Below, in pieces: positions 1 to 12,640 of a stretch of DNA of 64,000 bases. Position 1 is the stretch's first letter. The number at the start of each line of letters is the position of its first letter. The stretch is taken from positions 53,146,556 to 53,210,555 of the forward strand of contig CM068315.1 of NCBI GenBank assembly GCA_034766995.1. The letters are read 5' to 3'. A model generated the notes under the pieces. The model saw only the letters and a program-made list of their open reading frames with translations, had not been told where the DNA came from and searched no databases. The translations under genes were made by a program, and so were the position numbers. Origin of the DNA: Acanthacorydalis orientalis. Its lineage: Eukaryota; Arthropoda; Insecta; Megaloptera; Corydalidae.

Positions 1-42
1 CCTGATTTACCTTTAAGGATTGCATTACAAAAAGTAAGTTAA
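1..42 (+). CDS. Possible end of a plus-strand coding exon
   Basis: Frame 1 reads PDLPLRIALQK and then either a good splice donor (AAAAA, GTAAGT at 34) or V-S-stop. It would be a neighbour convergent with REV3. Too short to identify and could be chance. Confidence 0.2.
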   Translation, partial: PDLPLRIALQKVS

Positions 43-242
43 ATATAAAACATTTTCATAATTTAATTTATTTTTTACATCTATTAATTAATGTACATAT
101 AAATATAGCAAATATACTATAAAAATATTACTTTTGAAAAGCACCTTATATATCTATATCAATCTATACATATCTATATACATATATCTGTTAGAGATAC
201 AATATTAAAAGTTTTGAAAATGTTTTCATATTTAGATTTTTA

Positions 243-401
243 TTATAAAAAAGGTTCTTTATAAGATAACTTTGTTAAGACATTTCTTAAAAATGATGTT
301 TGTTCAAAGTCTCTTTTAGTTTGGTGAAGTCTATATAGAACAGGGCACTCTAATGATACACATGTATTTTCATGAAAACCATTACAGCACATTTGACAAA
401 T
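243..401 (-). CDS. REV3L: REV3 exon 9 (CysB iron-sulfur motif, stop)
   Basis: Acceptor TTTTTTTAG. It encodes ICQMCCNGFHENTC, then SLECPVLYRLHQTKRDFE, and stops at TAA 245-243. C2245, C2248, C2257 and C2262 form the CysB site, which in Pol zeta binds a 4Fe-4S cluster and the accessory subunits. An AATAAA overlaps the stop (244-239 on the minus strand), so the 3' UTR may be short or use a later signal. Confidence 0.92.
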   Translation of the reverse strand: MCQMCCNGFHENTCVSLECPVLYRLHQTKRDFEQTSFLRNVLTKLSYKEPFL

Positions 402-3400
402 CTAAAAAAAAATAATTATTTTATTAGAACAATTTATTATTATATTATTTAATTACATCTCTTTAAATTAATAATTAGTTAAAAAATGATAGATTATTTT
501 ACAACTCATTTTACATTTACATGATACAAAATGAAAAAAAATAAAAATGAGATATCTACATGAATTTTATAGTTTTTCTTTCAACATTTATGTATGTATG
601 TATGTGTATATATATATTTGATTTTGGGATTTAAAAACCTTAATAAATATTACCTTTTTTGTGTTAAAATAATTTCGTTCCCAATATTGAATTTTATTGT
701 TAATGACAGTTGTGGTTTTCTGGAGATTTTTTTCACATTTAATACAAACATTATTTTTTGTCTGAGACCCACAAGAAACACAATTGGCCATAATGAAATG
801 TTGTGATATAGTACTTTTTTTGTTATCTTTTGAATCAATCACTGGAAGACTCCAATTACTTTTACGAGGAAGATCTCTAAACCTAACAAATTAGATTATT
901 TTTATTTATATATTCTACTTTAATATACAGAAATACAATAAATAAATTTGTTACCAAGTATGAACATTAGCACCACACAAAAGAAGACAGCGATTTAACG
1001 CAGGGATAATAACATGTGTAATATAATACATAATATGTGGTCGAAGAGAAGAATCTGTAAGTAATTCATGTGGACCTCGTGAAAGTTGAGCTAATGTTGT
1101 TCCTGGTGCTCCATTAACAATGATATATGGAACACGTTCGCTACGCCTCGGTTCGTTTCGAGGGTCTTGCATTTTATAACGCCTAGGGTATACTTTATTA
1201 TTATACACGTAAAAAAATGTATAAATTGACTGAACACATAATATTGTATTCAAATCTATTATTGTTATTGTAGTAAAAGAAACTTAAGAAATAGATTAGT
1301 GAACAATTAGATATTTACATTTATTTTTATAAGATTGAAATCAATGAAATTCACCTGGATAATTCTAATGTTGACACTACTGCACTTGGCCTGTAACCAG
1401 ACATTCCTCTGAATTCACGAGCAAAAATTAAATCTTGTAAGTTAATGCGTCCTGTCAAGAGTTTAGTGAGCTGTTTACAAACATATTGCTTTACAAGACT
1501 CATATCTTTTGTTTCAAATAAGAGACGTAATGTTTTTTCTAGTATCTGAAATATAAAAAATAAATAATTTCCCTGAATAAAAAACTTTAAACTAAACAAT
1601 ACTTAATATTAACAAGTATTTACTTTAAACTTTTGATCACCTTAGCTACTGCAGGGCATCCATCGCGTCTTACCGTTTCAATTCCCTTTGCATTATATTC
1701 AGGAATTTCTTGGTCAGGATTTTCATACATGTATCCGACATATCGTTTTTTTGTTTGCAGTATACATGGTTGATACACTTTTTCCAGTTTTAGTTTAACT
1801 GGATTAGGATTATCTTTAGTTACAGCATCAGCAATTTCTGTTCCAATTTTGAAGGCAGTTTGAAGAGTTCTTCCAGGAATTAAAACAAACAATGAATCGG
1901 TATCTCCATAAACTACTTTTGCTTTCCATTCTTTATTATTCTCAACAAGTTTAATTGCACGTTCCAAAGTTTCTCTTCCCTTACTAACAACACTATCACC
2001 TATTTCTGTACAAGGCATACGGCCACTAAAATTGGCTGCTGTATATCCATAAGTAACATTAGCAATCAACTTTAATCCAAGTTGTCTCGAATGCAATATA
2101 CGATGAAGTGTTGGGTTGTTTTTATTTTCCTTCATCGATTGTTTTACCATCAGCCTTGTTTCGAGAATTTCTTTTAACATCGTAGGTAAAATTCCTTGCC
2201 GTATTTTTTTTGATACAAAAGCTACACCGCATGGAGATACATGTACCTGATTTTTTTTAAGTAATTTATTTAAAGTATTCCGCTTTATTTTTAACTGAGT
2301 TGCACCAAATGGAAAAGGATTTAGTTCGTTTAAGACATCAATTTTACCGAGACATGTTGAAAAACAATAATTATATGCAATTATCATTGATGGATACAAA
2401 CTTTGAAAATCTAGAACTATAACTGGATCTTGATAGAATCTAGACTCAGGTTCCATTATTAAAGGTAAAAATTCAGGAGCTTTCATCTTAGAACGTTGTT
2501 GAACACTAGGGGAAACAGGTATATAATTTAATGGTTTTGCTAATCTTAACATCATAGATTCTACACGAAATTGAGATCCTCTTGATAATACTTCATAAAA
2601 CTGAATACCAAATAATCTAGCTAACTCACAAGTACGTCCAATTAAATCCAATCTTTCTAAAAGGTTTAGAATGATTTCAACACGCTTCACATAATAATCT
2701 ACTGTAATCCATCTATATAGCTTTGTTTCATTTTCAAACCATAACGTCAAGTTTTTGAATGAATATTTTGGAATTCGTTCATGAAGTACATGATAAACAA
2801 TATTTTCTAATGTATAACTGTACAATGACACTTCATGTCGCATTAAACGCCACATATCTAAAAGTATACGTCCTGTGAGATTTATTTCAAAAGATTTTTG
2901 ATTCTGATATAATTTCTCATTTATCTTTGTAGAAGGAATTCGTGATAAACTTGATAATAAATTAACATTCAATATAAATGCTCTTTCAAACAAATAGCCC
3001 CATGAGAGCATTTCAATTTCATATCCAATTAAAATGTCTGGATCCCACTTGGTAAACAAAACAATTAATTCATTCATAATATTAACTTCAGACTGTACAT
3101 ATATTATATTTAAATCATTACTTATATATACATCATTTAATAAATCATTTTTTCCACTATTGTCAATGCAGATTATACCAGTTTCTTTATGTGGTAGTTC
3201 GTAATTTTCAGGCATATCATTGTATATTGAATAGAATGCAGCTTGAATAGAATCAACTTTAGGATCAGGTTTTAAATTTTCTCGTGTTTGTATATGAATT
3301 TCTAATACAAATATTGTTAAAAATTGATATTCCATAACAGCCTTAGCATTCTGTAAATTATCTAGTGGTAACTGAAATGCTTTACTGCCATTTAAACTAG

Positions 3401-5282
3401 GACCTGTAATAACACAACTAGAATTGTGTTTGTGTGGATGAATAATTTGTTCCAAAAGTTGATTTGTTTGTAAACATTGATTGGATTCATTAGAAACATT
3501 TTTGTCTTTGAATAATAAACTATCTTCAGATAAATTTTCACTACACATAGTACTTTTTTTTGGAGTATAAGGTGAAAGAGTTATACACTCATCTGAGTTA
3601 TCTTCTTCAAATTCTCTATTAGGGCTAGAAGGAACTATAATTTTCATTGTTCTGTTTTTTTTCTCAAATTTATTTTCAAATATTTTGGACTGTTTTGTTT
3701 GTATCCAAAATTCAATATCTGTTCTACTAGGAGGAAAAATACTTGGTGTAATTATCACACTTCTTTTTGTTGTAAGACATTTTATTAATTCTTGATAGGT
3801 TATTTTATTTCTCATAACATCATTTTCACTGAATTGTTTTCTAAAATGTTCAATACCTTTACTTATTAAGGATGATTTATAGGAATATATATCTTTTCCA
3901 TATAAACTGAATATTTTGAGCACCTTTTGACCTATTTCAATACTACCAGTAACATCTGTGGAATTACTATAAAAAGGAGAAAGTTCTTTAATTTCTGGTA
4001 TTTCATATTTCATTAATGAACTTTTTATGTACGTTGGAGATGGAGGATTATATTTTGGAGATAAGATAACACTATTACTGAATTTCTGAACACTTCTTCC
4101 TGAATTTGTTACCCTATTAAATAGATTTAAGTCCTGAGTTAAATCTAATTTATTTCGATATAACGCTTTACTTGATAACTGATTGCCTTCAATACACTGT
4201 GTACATTCCATATCAGAATCAATTTCACAAATAGATGACATCTTGTTTGATCCATTCATCTGAGAACTTTGATTTATGGTACATTCAAAATCAATATTCG
4301 CTTCCTTACTATCTTTTTTATTTTGAACAATTATTTGCTCTGGTGAATACAAACATTCTTTTTTAAAATCAGAAGAAGAACTATCTTTCTTGTATTTTTT
4401 TATATTTATGTTATTATAAGAAACCGTTTTTTCAATGTTTTCTTTGCTTGTTACATAAGAATCTTTATTACGTATAATTTTGTTCTGTTTAACACTCTCT
4501 TTAACATTTTTATTATTTTTATTTACAGTATCTGTTATCACGGTTTCAGAGCCATTGTCCGAAAGTAATTCAGCTTCAACGAAGGTATTGTACAAACTTT
4601 TAATACTATGATTATTATCAAATACACTGTCAGATGACGAAGTACTGTTATCAGATACAACAAATTCAGTTTCAAATTTCGAGAAATCTAAAACATTTGT
4701 ATTAATTTTCGTACTGTTGTCTATTTTTTTCTTATCTTCATAATATAAATTACGGCAATGCAAAAGTTGATCTGCATTACTAGTTTCATTATTTAAAGTA
4801 ACAGTTTTCAATGATTCAGAAATATCTTTGGAACAACCAGGTTGGGGAAAAAAATTATTTCTAGTATCATACTGACTTGCAGTTTCAAAATTTTGTTTCA
4901 CACAGTTTAAACTAGTTTCTTTTGGATATTCATTTATCTCTTTATTAGTGAACTGTTTTGAATACAACTTACTGCTTGTTATTTTCAATTCAAGGGGTAC
5001 ATACTTTCTTTGTTTTATTTTTGATATAGATTTCTTTTTATTCATAACTCCAAATGTATCACAAATAGACCAGTCTGAAAAAATTGTTATTACTATCAAT
5101 ATCTTTTATACAATACATTTGCTAAAAATATGTATTGTACATTTCAATGTGTTCTTTGTTGTATATGAAGCCAAAACACAAAAAGGGCAATGTCAAAACT
5201 TCACAAATGTCAAAAAAAATACAGCTATCAGTTTGACACTTATGAAATATAAACTTAAAAATTGCATCCCTATTGGAAAATC

Positions 5283-5323
<41 letters not shown>

Positions 5324-7672
5324 TACATAAAAACTCACTTATACATATATTTTTTATATTAGTTTACATATTCTTACAATAAAATTTAGTTTTTTATGTA
5401 TTCATAAATTAATCATTTTTTTATAAAAAATTAATTACATTTCAAAATTTATTAGGCTATAGAAAAATTAATTTTGTTACAATAATAGTTATATTAATTA
5501 CAAAAACATTTCATCAGTATTGATGAAATTTTTTCTTTTAAAAACACATTTCTTTTGTTGCTTTTTAATATTAATTATTATTATTTTTGATATTAATTAT
5601 ATTATTTTCTAATTAAGTGAAATTCATCAGATTCATTCTTTAATTACAATGATTTTCCAAGTAATTTTTTATCCAAATAATAAATACGTGCCATTACATT
5701 GGGTGGTAATGTCTTCATATAATCAGTAATTTTCATGCATAAACAATCTATTAAAACAGTAATTTATAAAAATTGAAAAAATAAAATAATAAAAAAACTA
5801 TTTTTTTGAAACTAAAAAAATTACCTAAATTAATATATTAACCCCTCGACATACAAAGAGGTCTCTGATACATCATGTATTTCTTATGCCATTGTAAACA
5901 TTGACGTCTCTAAGACGCACCCAGATTTAATTCGTTTTAGTGTAGCTACAAAGCAAATATTAGAAAGAAATAATTACATATATTCAGTGTTAAAGTGTGA
6001 ACCATAGTTGCAGCCATACCTGCAATATGTCTTTTTAGAATTTGTACAAAAGTGACAATGAAAGCCAAATGGGCTATTCGAGTAAAGGCACATTTTCCTG
6101 AACATATACCTTCTACTGGTAAAAGGCAATATCTTGCAAAGAGATGTCATGTGTGCTCAAAAAATAATGACACGAAATGATTTGGCAGTGTAAAAAATGT
6201 CAAATACCTCTACATTTACCAGAATGTTTCAAAAAGTTTCATATTCTACAGGACTATTGAATTATTGTTTATTTAATTATTCTTTATTAATTTTATTAGT
6301 ATTTAATTATAATATTTAGCAATATATATTCTTTTCTTTGTTAAGCTTATATAAATGTTAAGCTGAAAAATAAATAGTATTTTTTTGTCATATTGAATTT
6401 CAATTAACTCGTATGTCAAGAGGTTAATAGATGAACAACTGTTATAAGAAAAAGGCAACTTTTCTTATAATAGTTCTTTATAAAAGTTGAATTGGAAGAA
6501 CTCAACTTTTTTTGATGGATTGTTTTTTTTTTAATACATTAATTTTATATTTACCTTTTATTTCTTTAGAAACCTTTTTTTGTCTCTCATATTGTTTTAA
6601 TTTTAAAGGCTTATTTTGCACATCTGTAAGTTTGCTATACGTTATATTTTGATGATTTGCAATTGTAGGTGATGCTTTATAATTTCGCAGTTTCTTTGCA
6701 TTATAAGAACTGTTTGTTTCAATAGATTTTTTTTTTTTTTGACGACTAAGGTGTTTAATTTCAGTATTATTAGCTTTTTTAGCTTTCTTAGAATTTCCAG
6801 TGGATATTGCTGAAATGTTTGTTTTTAAAATATTTTGTGAATGTTTTTTCAAATTATTTGTTATTAATAGAGGATCATTTTTTATTTTCATTACATCTAC
6901 CAATTTCACCACACAATCTTTTATAATTTGATTTTGATCTTTTGTGATATCTTTATTTATAACACTCTTCTGTGGTGATTCTTTTGGCGAAGATGATTTT
7001 TTCCAATTTAAGTCTATTTCAATGTCATTCCAATTACATGTGATACTTGAAGTTTTTGATACTTTATCTGACATATGAGATATATCTTCAAAAAAAAATG
7101 AAGATAAATTATCCAACTCTGGTACTTCTTTTGACGTTTTTCTTTTAAAGAAAACATTTTTCTGTAGTTCAGACTTCAACTTCTGTTTATTTTTAACTCC
7201 AGAACTTATTTCAGCTATTTGTCCATCTAAAAAATAAGATTCTAATTGTAACATATTTTTTTCTTTTAAATATTTATGAAACATTTGATTGAAGTGCAGT
7301 TTGTTTTTTCATCAATGTATGCTTAGATGTAATTGATTTATGGAAATTTAATTTAAATATTAATGAACTTTAACATTTTATTATTAATAGTTCGAAATCT
7401 TATAAACTCATAAAAGATTTTGTAGAATTTACTTTCAATTTTAAATTTTGAAACTGTTCAGAAAGAACTTTTGAATTCATTTAACATACAGTGGCTCATA
7501 GTAAAATTGGGACACTTCAAACAAAAATTTTTAATTGCAAAATCATTGATTGAATGAAACTGGGATGAAAAAAAGAATGGTACTTCTAGTTAACTTATTT
7601 AATGTATTTTCTGATAAGAAATTATTATTTTTTTTAAATTAACAATTATGTTATAACTTAAATTATTCATTT

Positions 7673-7756
<84 letters not shown>

Positions 7757-7884
7757 GTGATTCAAAGTGAATTTCCATATAACAATGATGAATATTTTTC
7801 AAACATTAAGGTATTTATCAATGTTAAAGTGGTTTTTATAGAATAGAAACATATACAAAATTAAATGCATTAAAATTATCATAC

Positions 7885-7943
<59 letters not shown>

Positions 7944-9876
7944 TTCATATTCATCAAAAATTATTTAAAAGAATTGTTTCTATTGCACATAAAAAAAATT
8001 TAATATTACTTTTATATTATTACATTCTTAAGATAACAAAATGACTGCAAAAAATGGTGCACATTATAATTTTTTTGTTCTATGTTATTTTTAATATAAT
8101 TTTTAACTGAATACTAACCTGCATTATTGGTAGTGGTTACTTCTATACTGCCTTTACATTTTTTTCTACCTGGCTCATTGAAGATACCATCTAACTGTGG
8201 TATTTTGTCATTTATTATATCAAAAGTATTCGAACACTCCGAATCTTTACTACTATTACATTTAGGGTGTAATGCATCTGTGTTCATCTCATTATCTGCA
8301 CTGCTTTTAAGTAAATTTGTACTTTTTAAACAAGATGTTTTATTTTTTTTTTCTTTAATATCTATTATATCATCAAATATTGATTCATCCCAGTTAATAT
8401 TATCAATTGTAGAAGAAAGGTCAGAATGATATGTACTATGTTTATATAAATTTTCTTGCTCTTTTCCTGATGTATTAAAAATGTTTTCTCGTAATTTGTG
8501 AAAACTTTCATCTTTATTTATAGTACATTCCAATGGATCATGATTTTTTGAACATGACGAATTGTTTTCATTTTCATTCAAATTTATTTTTGTAATTTCT
8601 TCTTCTTCTTTAGAGGACACTGAACTTTGAATCAATGAATTGGATTTTGTGCATTTTTCTTCAAAATTTATTTTTTGGGAAATGTCAGTATTACAGTCAA
8701 TTAAAGTATCATTGAAATAATGTGTATATTCAGTATCATCATCATCCAGAACTAAAATTTCATCTTCCAAGTTTTCATTATCAAATTTATCATTTTTTTC
8801 ACTTTCATTAAAATCAACATTATCTTTAGGTTTTTGTGACAAAATGCTATCATCATCAATAAAATTCATTTTTTCAAGTTCTAATTCCTCTATGTTTCCA
8901 TTTGTTTGGGACATTAACTCTGTTTGGGTTAAATTTAAGATAAGTTTCTCATTAATATCTTTTTCATTTGACTTCTCTAAATGCTGTTTAATGTGAGAAT
9001 CATTTAATGAAACATCACTGTTAAAAGAGACATGTTTAAAGTTAGAAACGTCTAATTCGTCATTTAAATTTGAAAACCCTGTTAAATTACATATAGGATT
9101 TGAAGCAGAATTTACACTGAAAAGCGACAGAGAAGCATCGAGCATATTACAATTTTCATTTGCTTCTCCTGGATATACAGATTCATTACTAAGTTCTAAA
9201 GATGCTTTATCCTGATCCTCATTAATATCTTTGTTTAATTTTTCTTGTAAACGTTTTAGAAAATAAATTTCGTTATCGGTTCGAATTTTTTCACGTCTTT
9301 GTGACGATACGGGAGTCAAAGTATAATTTCTGTTCTGTTTATGACGTCTTTCTCTTTCCTCGTTCCAAAGAGCTAAGATTCCTGGATTAGTTGATAAATT
9401 TTGACCAAATATTTCTCTTATATTCATTATATCATCTGCACTACAGTCTACTTCTAATTTACATGTACTCATTGAAGATACACAAGTTGGTAAAATGTTA
9501 TTTTCAGGAATGTCATTCAATAAATGTTTATAATCATTGACACGAAATTTAACTCGATGTAAAATTATTTCTTTCATTCCATGTAAATTGTAATCTATCA
9601 TAAATTGGAGTTCATAATTTATATGAGCTTCATGTGGTTGATACACTGTGTTTAAAACAGCACCATTCTGAAGTAATATGGCAGATTTCTTTACCATTAT
9701 TGGATTGTAAAACTGTATTTTCAAAAACGTATGTTTATTTTCATGATAACCATATATTGGCCTAAAAAATATAATACAAATAAAACAGATTTCTATAAAT
9801 AAAAATATCTAAGAAAAATAAACAAATAAAAAAAACTTTCATTAGAAGAACACCGGTAAAAAATATACATATGTGA

Positions 9877-9918
<42 letters not shown>

Positions 9919-11094
9919 AATATATATTAAGTTTTTTAATATTTTTTTACAAATAATTTACATTATGAACAATGAAATATTTAATACTCAAAAAATTAAT
10001 ATTTGTAAAAGACACATTAATATGGGTTTATCTTAGATTAACTCAAATGCACAGTATCCATTAATACATAAAAAAATAAAAGTTATATAAAATTTATATC
10101 TACTTGAATTTTACTGTAATATACTATTTTATACTTTTGATACTATATATTAATATAATTAAATTAATAACATTATAGACAATGACAATAAAAAAAAATA
10201 GTAAACTTATTTTTTATATTTAATAAAATAACTTTGATATAAAATATTAACATATTAAATAATTATGAAATTGCAAAAATTAATTTCATTTTGTATTTAA
10301 TAAATCATGTATATTACCAAAAACAGATATACTTAAATGAAATGATTATATTTTTATATTTATGTAAATTGGTATACTTACTTTCCAATTACAGGTATCA
10401 CATTAAATACATGTTGCATTTTAGAATTTGTTTGTCCAAGAGAAATATTTATTGCTTTATCAAGACTATTAGCTAAGCGAAGAGATAATTGAGATATAGA
10501 TACTTCATCTTGTTCATTATGAGGTATATATAAATAAGGAAATACTTTGTGAACATGTAGACATGTCTTATGACCTGTTTTGAATAATATATTAAATTAA
10601 TTTATATTATGATTATTTTAAGCAATATTTATTGATGCAAAGAAAGTTACTCAAAACAAATTACAATGTATTTTATCAAATATTCCTTCATTAACAATTT
10701 GTTTATAAGTTACATAAATTAAAGTAAGTAATGTTTTTTTATATTAAACATTTTCTGAATGCATATAAACTAATATGAATAGAATATAAACCAAATATAA
10801 AATACTTAATTCAAAAAAGCATCTAATTAAGCAATTTGGCAATATAAAAACTGAATATTAATTTTTCTATTGAGTTCATGATATTTGTTTTTTAAGTTTC
10901 AACACAGGGAATGCAATATAAACATATTCAACATTTTTATAGAATTGAGAATTACCTGAGGAGGTAGATCCGAATACCCTTAAAACTGGAACCTGTTTTA
11001 TTTCATTTCCCCGAAAGTTTGAATAAGAAAAATCCAGATCTTTTACAGGTCCTGATAAATAGTAATCAATTTTTACAATTCGCACACTTAACAT
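243..11094 (-). CDS. REV3L: DNA polymerase zeta catalytic subunit (REV3), complete nine-exon gene
   Basis: Catalytic B-family polymerase of the translesion synthesis complex Pol zeta, which extends from damaged or mismatched termini in the nucleus together with REV7. Exons on the minus strand: 11094-10956, 10574-10382, 9761-8119, 7226-6555, 5074-1641, 1545-1355, 1182-955, 882-654 and 401-243. They total 6888 nt (2295 aa plus stop), and every junction has GT-AG and keeps frame. Visible landmarks: N-terminal PolB region with YQPHEAHI near residue 151; a REV7-binding-type motif TPSIFPPSR at 1325-1333; motif A DFQSLYPS from 1771; motif B with NVTYGYTAANFSG; motif C YGDTDS at 1938-1943 (metal-binding D1940, D1942); CysA C2201/2204/2213/2216; and CysB C2245/2248/2257/2262, the Fe-S site in this family. 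The long Asn/Ser/Lys-rich middle is typical of REV3. Length is close to fly and shorter than human REV3. No disabling mutation seen. Confidence 0.95.
654..882 (-). CDS. REV3L: REV3 exon 8 (CysA zinc-binding region)
   Basis: Acceptor TTTGTTAG. It encodes FRDLPRK and CVSC...CIKC (C2201, C2204, C2213, C2216), ending NYFNTKK with donor GTAATA. CysA of B-family polymerases binds zinc. Confidence 0.93.
955..1182 (-). CDS. REV3L: REV3 exon 7 (thumb)
   Basis: Acceptor TACCCTAG. It encodes RYKMQDPRNEPRRSERVPYI and YYITHVIIPALNRCLLLCG; donor GTAACA. It joins exon 6 through a split Arg codon and exon 8 through a split Trp codon. Confidence 0.93.
1355..1545 (-). CDS. REV3L: REV3 exon 6 (thumb)
   Basis: Acceptor TATATTTCAG. 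It encodes ILEKTLRLLFETKDMSLVKQ and AREFRGMSGYRPSA, then donor GTGAAT. This matches the polymerase thumb directly after the palm. Confidence 0.93.
1641..5074 (-). CDS. REV3L: REV3 exon 5 (linker, REV7-binding motif, polymerase palm)
   Basis: This 3434-nt exon begins at acceptor TTTTTTCAG with DWSICDTFGVMNKKK. After a Ser/Asn-rich linker comes TPSIFPPSR (positions 3749-3723), resembling the P-x3-PPSR REV7-binding signature. The exonuclease-like fold follows (SEVNIMNELIVLFTKWDPD and later), then motifs A, B and C. It ends at DGCPAVAK with donor GTGATC. The open frame runs past this donor, but homology (PAVAK then ILEKTLRLLFET) fixes the splice here. Confidence 0.95.
5838..6427 (+). mobile_element. 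Internally deleted piggyBac-like transposon in a REV3 intron
   Basis: It is bounded by TTAA at 5838-5841 and 6424-6427, with a 17-bp inverted repeat (left TTAACCCCTCGACATAC; right, reversed, TTAACCTCTTGACATAC). piggyBac elements integrate at TTAA. Only the transposase tail remains inside. It lies in the 1480-bp intron between REV3 exons 4 and 5. Confidence 0.85.
6058..6260 (+). pseudogene. piggyBac transposase C-terminal fragment
   Basis: It reads GKRQYLAKRCHVCSKNN, then after a one-base frameshift near 6177 IWQCKKCQIPLHLPECF and a stop at 6258. The C-x2-C...C-x2-C...C spacing matches the cysteine-rich zinc-binding tail of piggyBac transposases. The catalytic Asp region is missing. Confidence 0.8.
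6555..7226 (-). CDS. REV3L: REV3 exon 4 (Lys-rich linker)
   Basis: The open frame lies between acceptor CTTATTTTTTAG and donor GGTAAATA. It encodes a Lys/Asn/Ser-rich stretch with no catalytic motif. Assignment rests on phase: it joins exon 3 through a split GAT codon and exon 5 through a split GAC codon, and total CDS length stays divisible by three. Such unconserved middle exons are usual in REV3. Confidence 0.85.
7489..7520 (+). mobile_element. Tc1-like terminal sequence
   Basis: CAGTGGCTCATAGTAAAATT directly after TA, continuing GGGACACTTC, resembles the CAGTGGCTC ends of Tc1-family elements. No partner end or transposase was found; the following DNA runs into a (TA)n array at 7679. Lies in the REV3 intron 7227-8118. 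Confidence 0.35.
7679..7753. repeat. (TA)n array, 75 bp
   Basis: Pure TA dinucleotide in REV3 intron 7227-8118. A second pure array lies at 7887-7938 in the same intron. Confidence 0.97.
8119..9761 (-). CDS. REV3L: REV3 exon 3 (PolB N-terminal domain and acidic linker)
   Basis: It starts with PIYGYHENKH and LKIQFYNP, then YQPHEAHI and IDYNLHGM, which are conserved REV3 N-terminal blocks. The remainder (about residues 250-658) is Asp/Glu/Asn/Ser-rich and probably disordered. Donor GTTAGT at 8118. Confidence 0.93.
10382..10574 (-). CDS. REV3L: REV3 exon 2
   Basis: Acceptor AACAG at 10575. It encodes HKTCLHVHKVFPYLYIP and continues to VIGK, then donor GTAAGT. It joins exon 1 across a split Gly codon and exon 3 across a split Lys codon. 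Confidence 0.92.
10956..11094 (-). CDS. REV3L: REV3 exon 1 (start codon)
   Basis: The ATG at 11094-11092 opens MLSVRIVKIDYYLSG, matching the REV3 N-terminus (human begins MFSVRIV). The reading continues through VPVLRVFGST to a donor, G then GTAATT, at 10955. An upstream in-frame TTG gives a slightly longer open frame, but the ATG fits the family. Confidence 0.92.
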
Positions 11095-11620
11095 GTTCAA
11101 TGTTTATTCTGTGAAAAATAGTACTTTATCATAACATTTTTCTGAAAAAAATAGGTCTATGTCATTTTATGATATGCATTAAATACAATTAATTCCTTTT
11201 GAATTTTTAAATTGACACTCAACTCTAAACTGTACAAAAGACACATGTCAATTTCAAAAGGTACTTTTGCCAACTTTACAAATAAAAATGATTAGTCATT
11301 ATCCAGGCATGTCAGAGCAACATACGAAAAATTAGCACACTATTTAGTTTACTGGGACATAAACAGATGGCGTTGGTTGTTCATTTATAGGTCATTTTGT
11401 GTATGGTTTTACTATTGGCAGAGCACATGACCTATAAGTGCACTGTTATTGGACAAAGAAAAATTGTATTTTTGGCAAAATCAGGATACTGACCACGGTC
11501 TTGTACTGACAGTAGGGTAAACAAGCAAACAAGTGCTACCAAATAATACACAACTTTTAATCACGCGCTGATTTATCTATAAAAAATAAATAAAATAAAA
11601 ATAAATTTTATTGATAAAGA

Positions 11621-11678
<58 letters not shown>

Positions 11679-11698
11679 CACACGTATATATACACATA
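11095..11698. other. REV3 upstream region, no gene seen
   Basis: Presumed promoter and 5' UTR of REV3. No further exon or recognisable core promoter element. It ends in a (TA)n array at 11623-11672 that runs up to a transposon end. Confidence 0.6.
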
Positions 11699-12040
11699 GT
11701 GGGTCAAAGTTACGACGGAGTTTAAAATGTTAATAAATGACAAATTATTGCTTTTTCAATAACCTTTTCCATCATTTTTCGCAGGATATTCAGTCCTAAT
11801 ATACATATTTCTGGTTGAATATTGTCTTTTAAAATCTGTTAGTTTGTTAATGTATACTTTCTCCTTCAAAAAGCCTCAATGAAAATAATCATAGGCTGTT
11901 GAATAATGATGCATTTTTTGAAATTAGGCCTTCATCAAGCATCTCTCGTAAAAGAGCCATAGTCATAAATAATAAAGGCCATAGTTGCCCTGGCAGTATG
12001 AGTATGGCACCATCTTGTTAGAATCATCTATAGTTCGTTC
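11699..12040 (-). mobile_element. DUF4817/DDE-type transposase tail, 3' end with terminus
   Basis: The minus strand reads QQDGAI, then a long helix TMALLREMLDEGLISKN, a WG-like block (YFHWGFLKEKVY with the W replaced by a stop), and, after a frameshift, ILRKMMEKVIEKA. These are C-terminal blocks of insect transposases whose N-terminus is the DUF4817 HTH. The end GTGGGTCAAAGTTACGACGG abuts TA at 11697-11698. Broken by stops and frameshifts; the N-terminal half is absent. Confidence 0.65.
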
Positions 12041-12640
12041 ATCATAGCTGGTGTTAAGGATATATTGATGATCGGTCGATTGATTAATGACAACTCTGTA
12101 GACTAAACAAAACGCTGAGAGCGTGTAAAGGGTTATTGTTTTAATAAGCGAGCGTCATCAGTGTAAGATCGAATTCATCGTGTGTGAATACAGTCAGCAC
12201 AGTGTGTGTGTGTGAATCAAGTATTCTACAAGCAACAAAACTGTTATTATTATTCCTTTAAAAACCGTCGTTGTCGTAGATACACTCAAGAAAAGGACAT
12301 CTTTGGACTGAATCCTCAGTTCATAAGGTGTTTGGTGTCAGGGAAGAAAAAAATCATTCCCCCCCCCCCGACACCTGAATTCAATACAGCCGGTCTTAAA
12401 AAAAGTTCAAGAATGGTCCGATATCATTGTAAAAATACCTTCGAATAAATAATTTTGAAGAAGTATGGTAAAAAGCTGCGTAATACCGCAGCGGCTATGC
12501 ATTTAAGTGGGTGAAGCTGACGTTGATGAACATTTCTCGGATTGTCAGTACCCTACAGTCTACAGTTTTGTTTATTAACAGAGCCATTAACTATATATAT
12601 ATAATATATATATAATATTGAGCGAATATATGTGATACGA
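12041..12640. other. No gene supported
   Basis: Mixed sequence with an 80-codon open frame (12206-12448) containing a C/G-rich homopolymer run. No recognisable domain. It may be the remainder of the adjacent transposon. Confidence 0.5.

Noticed and set aside
5099..5382. Frame extending upstream of REV3 exon 5 and an overlapping plus-strand frame
   Set aside because: Both run through the intron; the splice acceptor at 5075-5076 and phase match to exon 4 fix the exon start at 5074.
12206..12448. 80-codon open frame upstream of REV3
   Set aside because: Contains a homopolymer run giving Pro repeats and has no family resemblance; may be repeat-derived.
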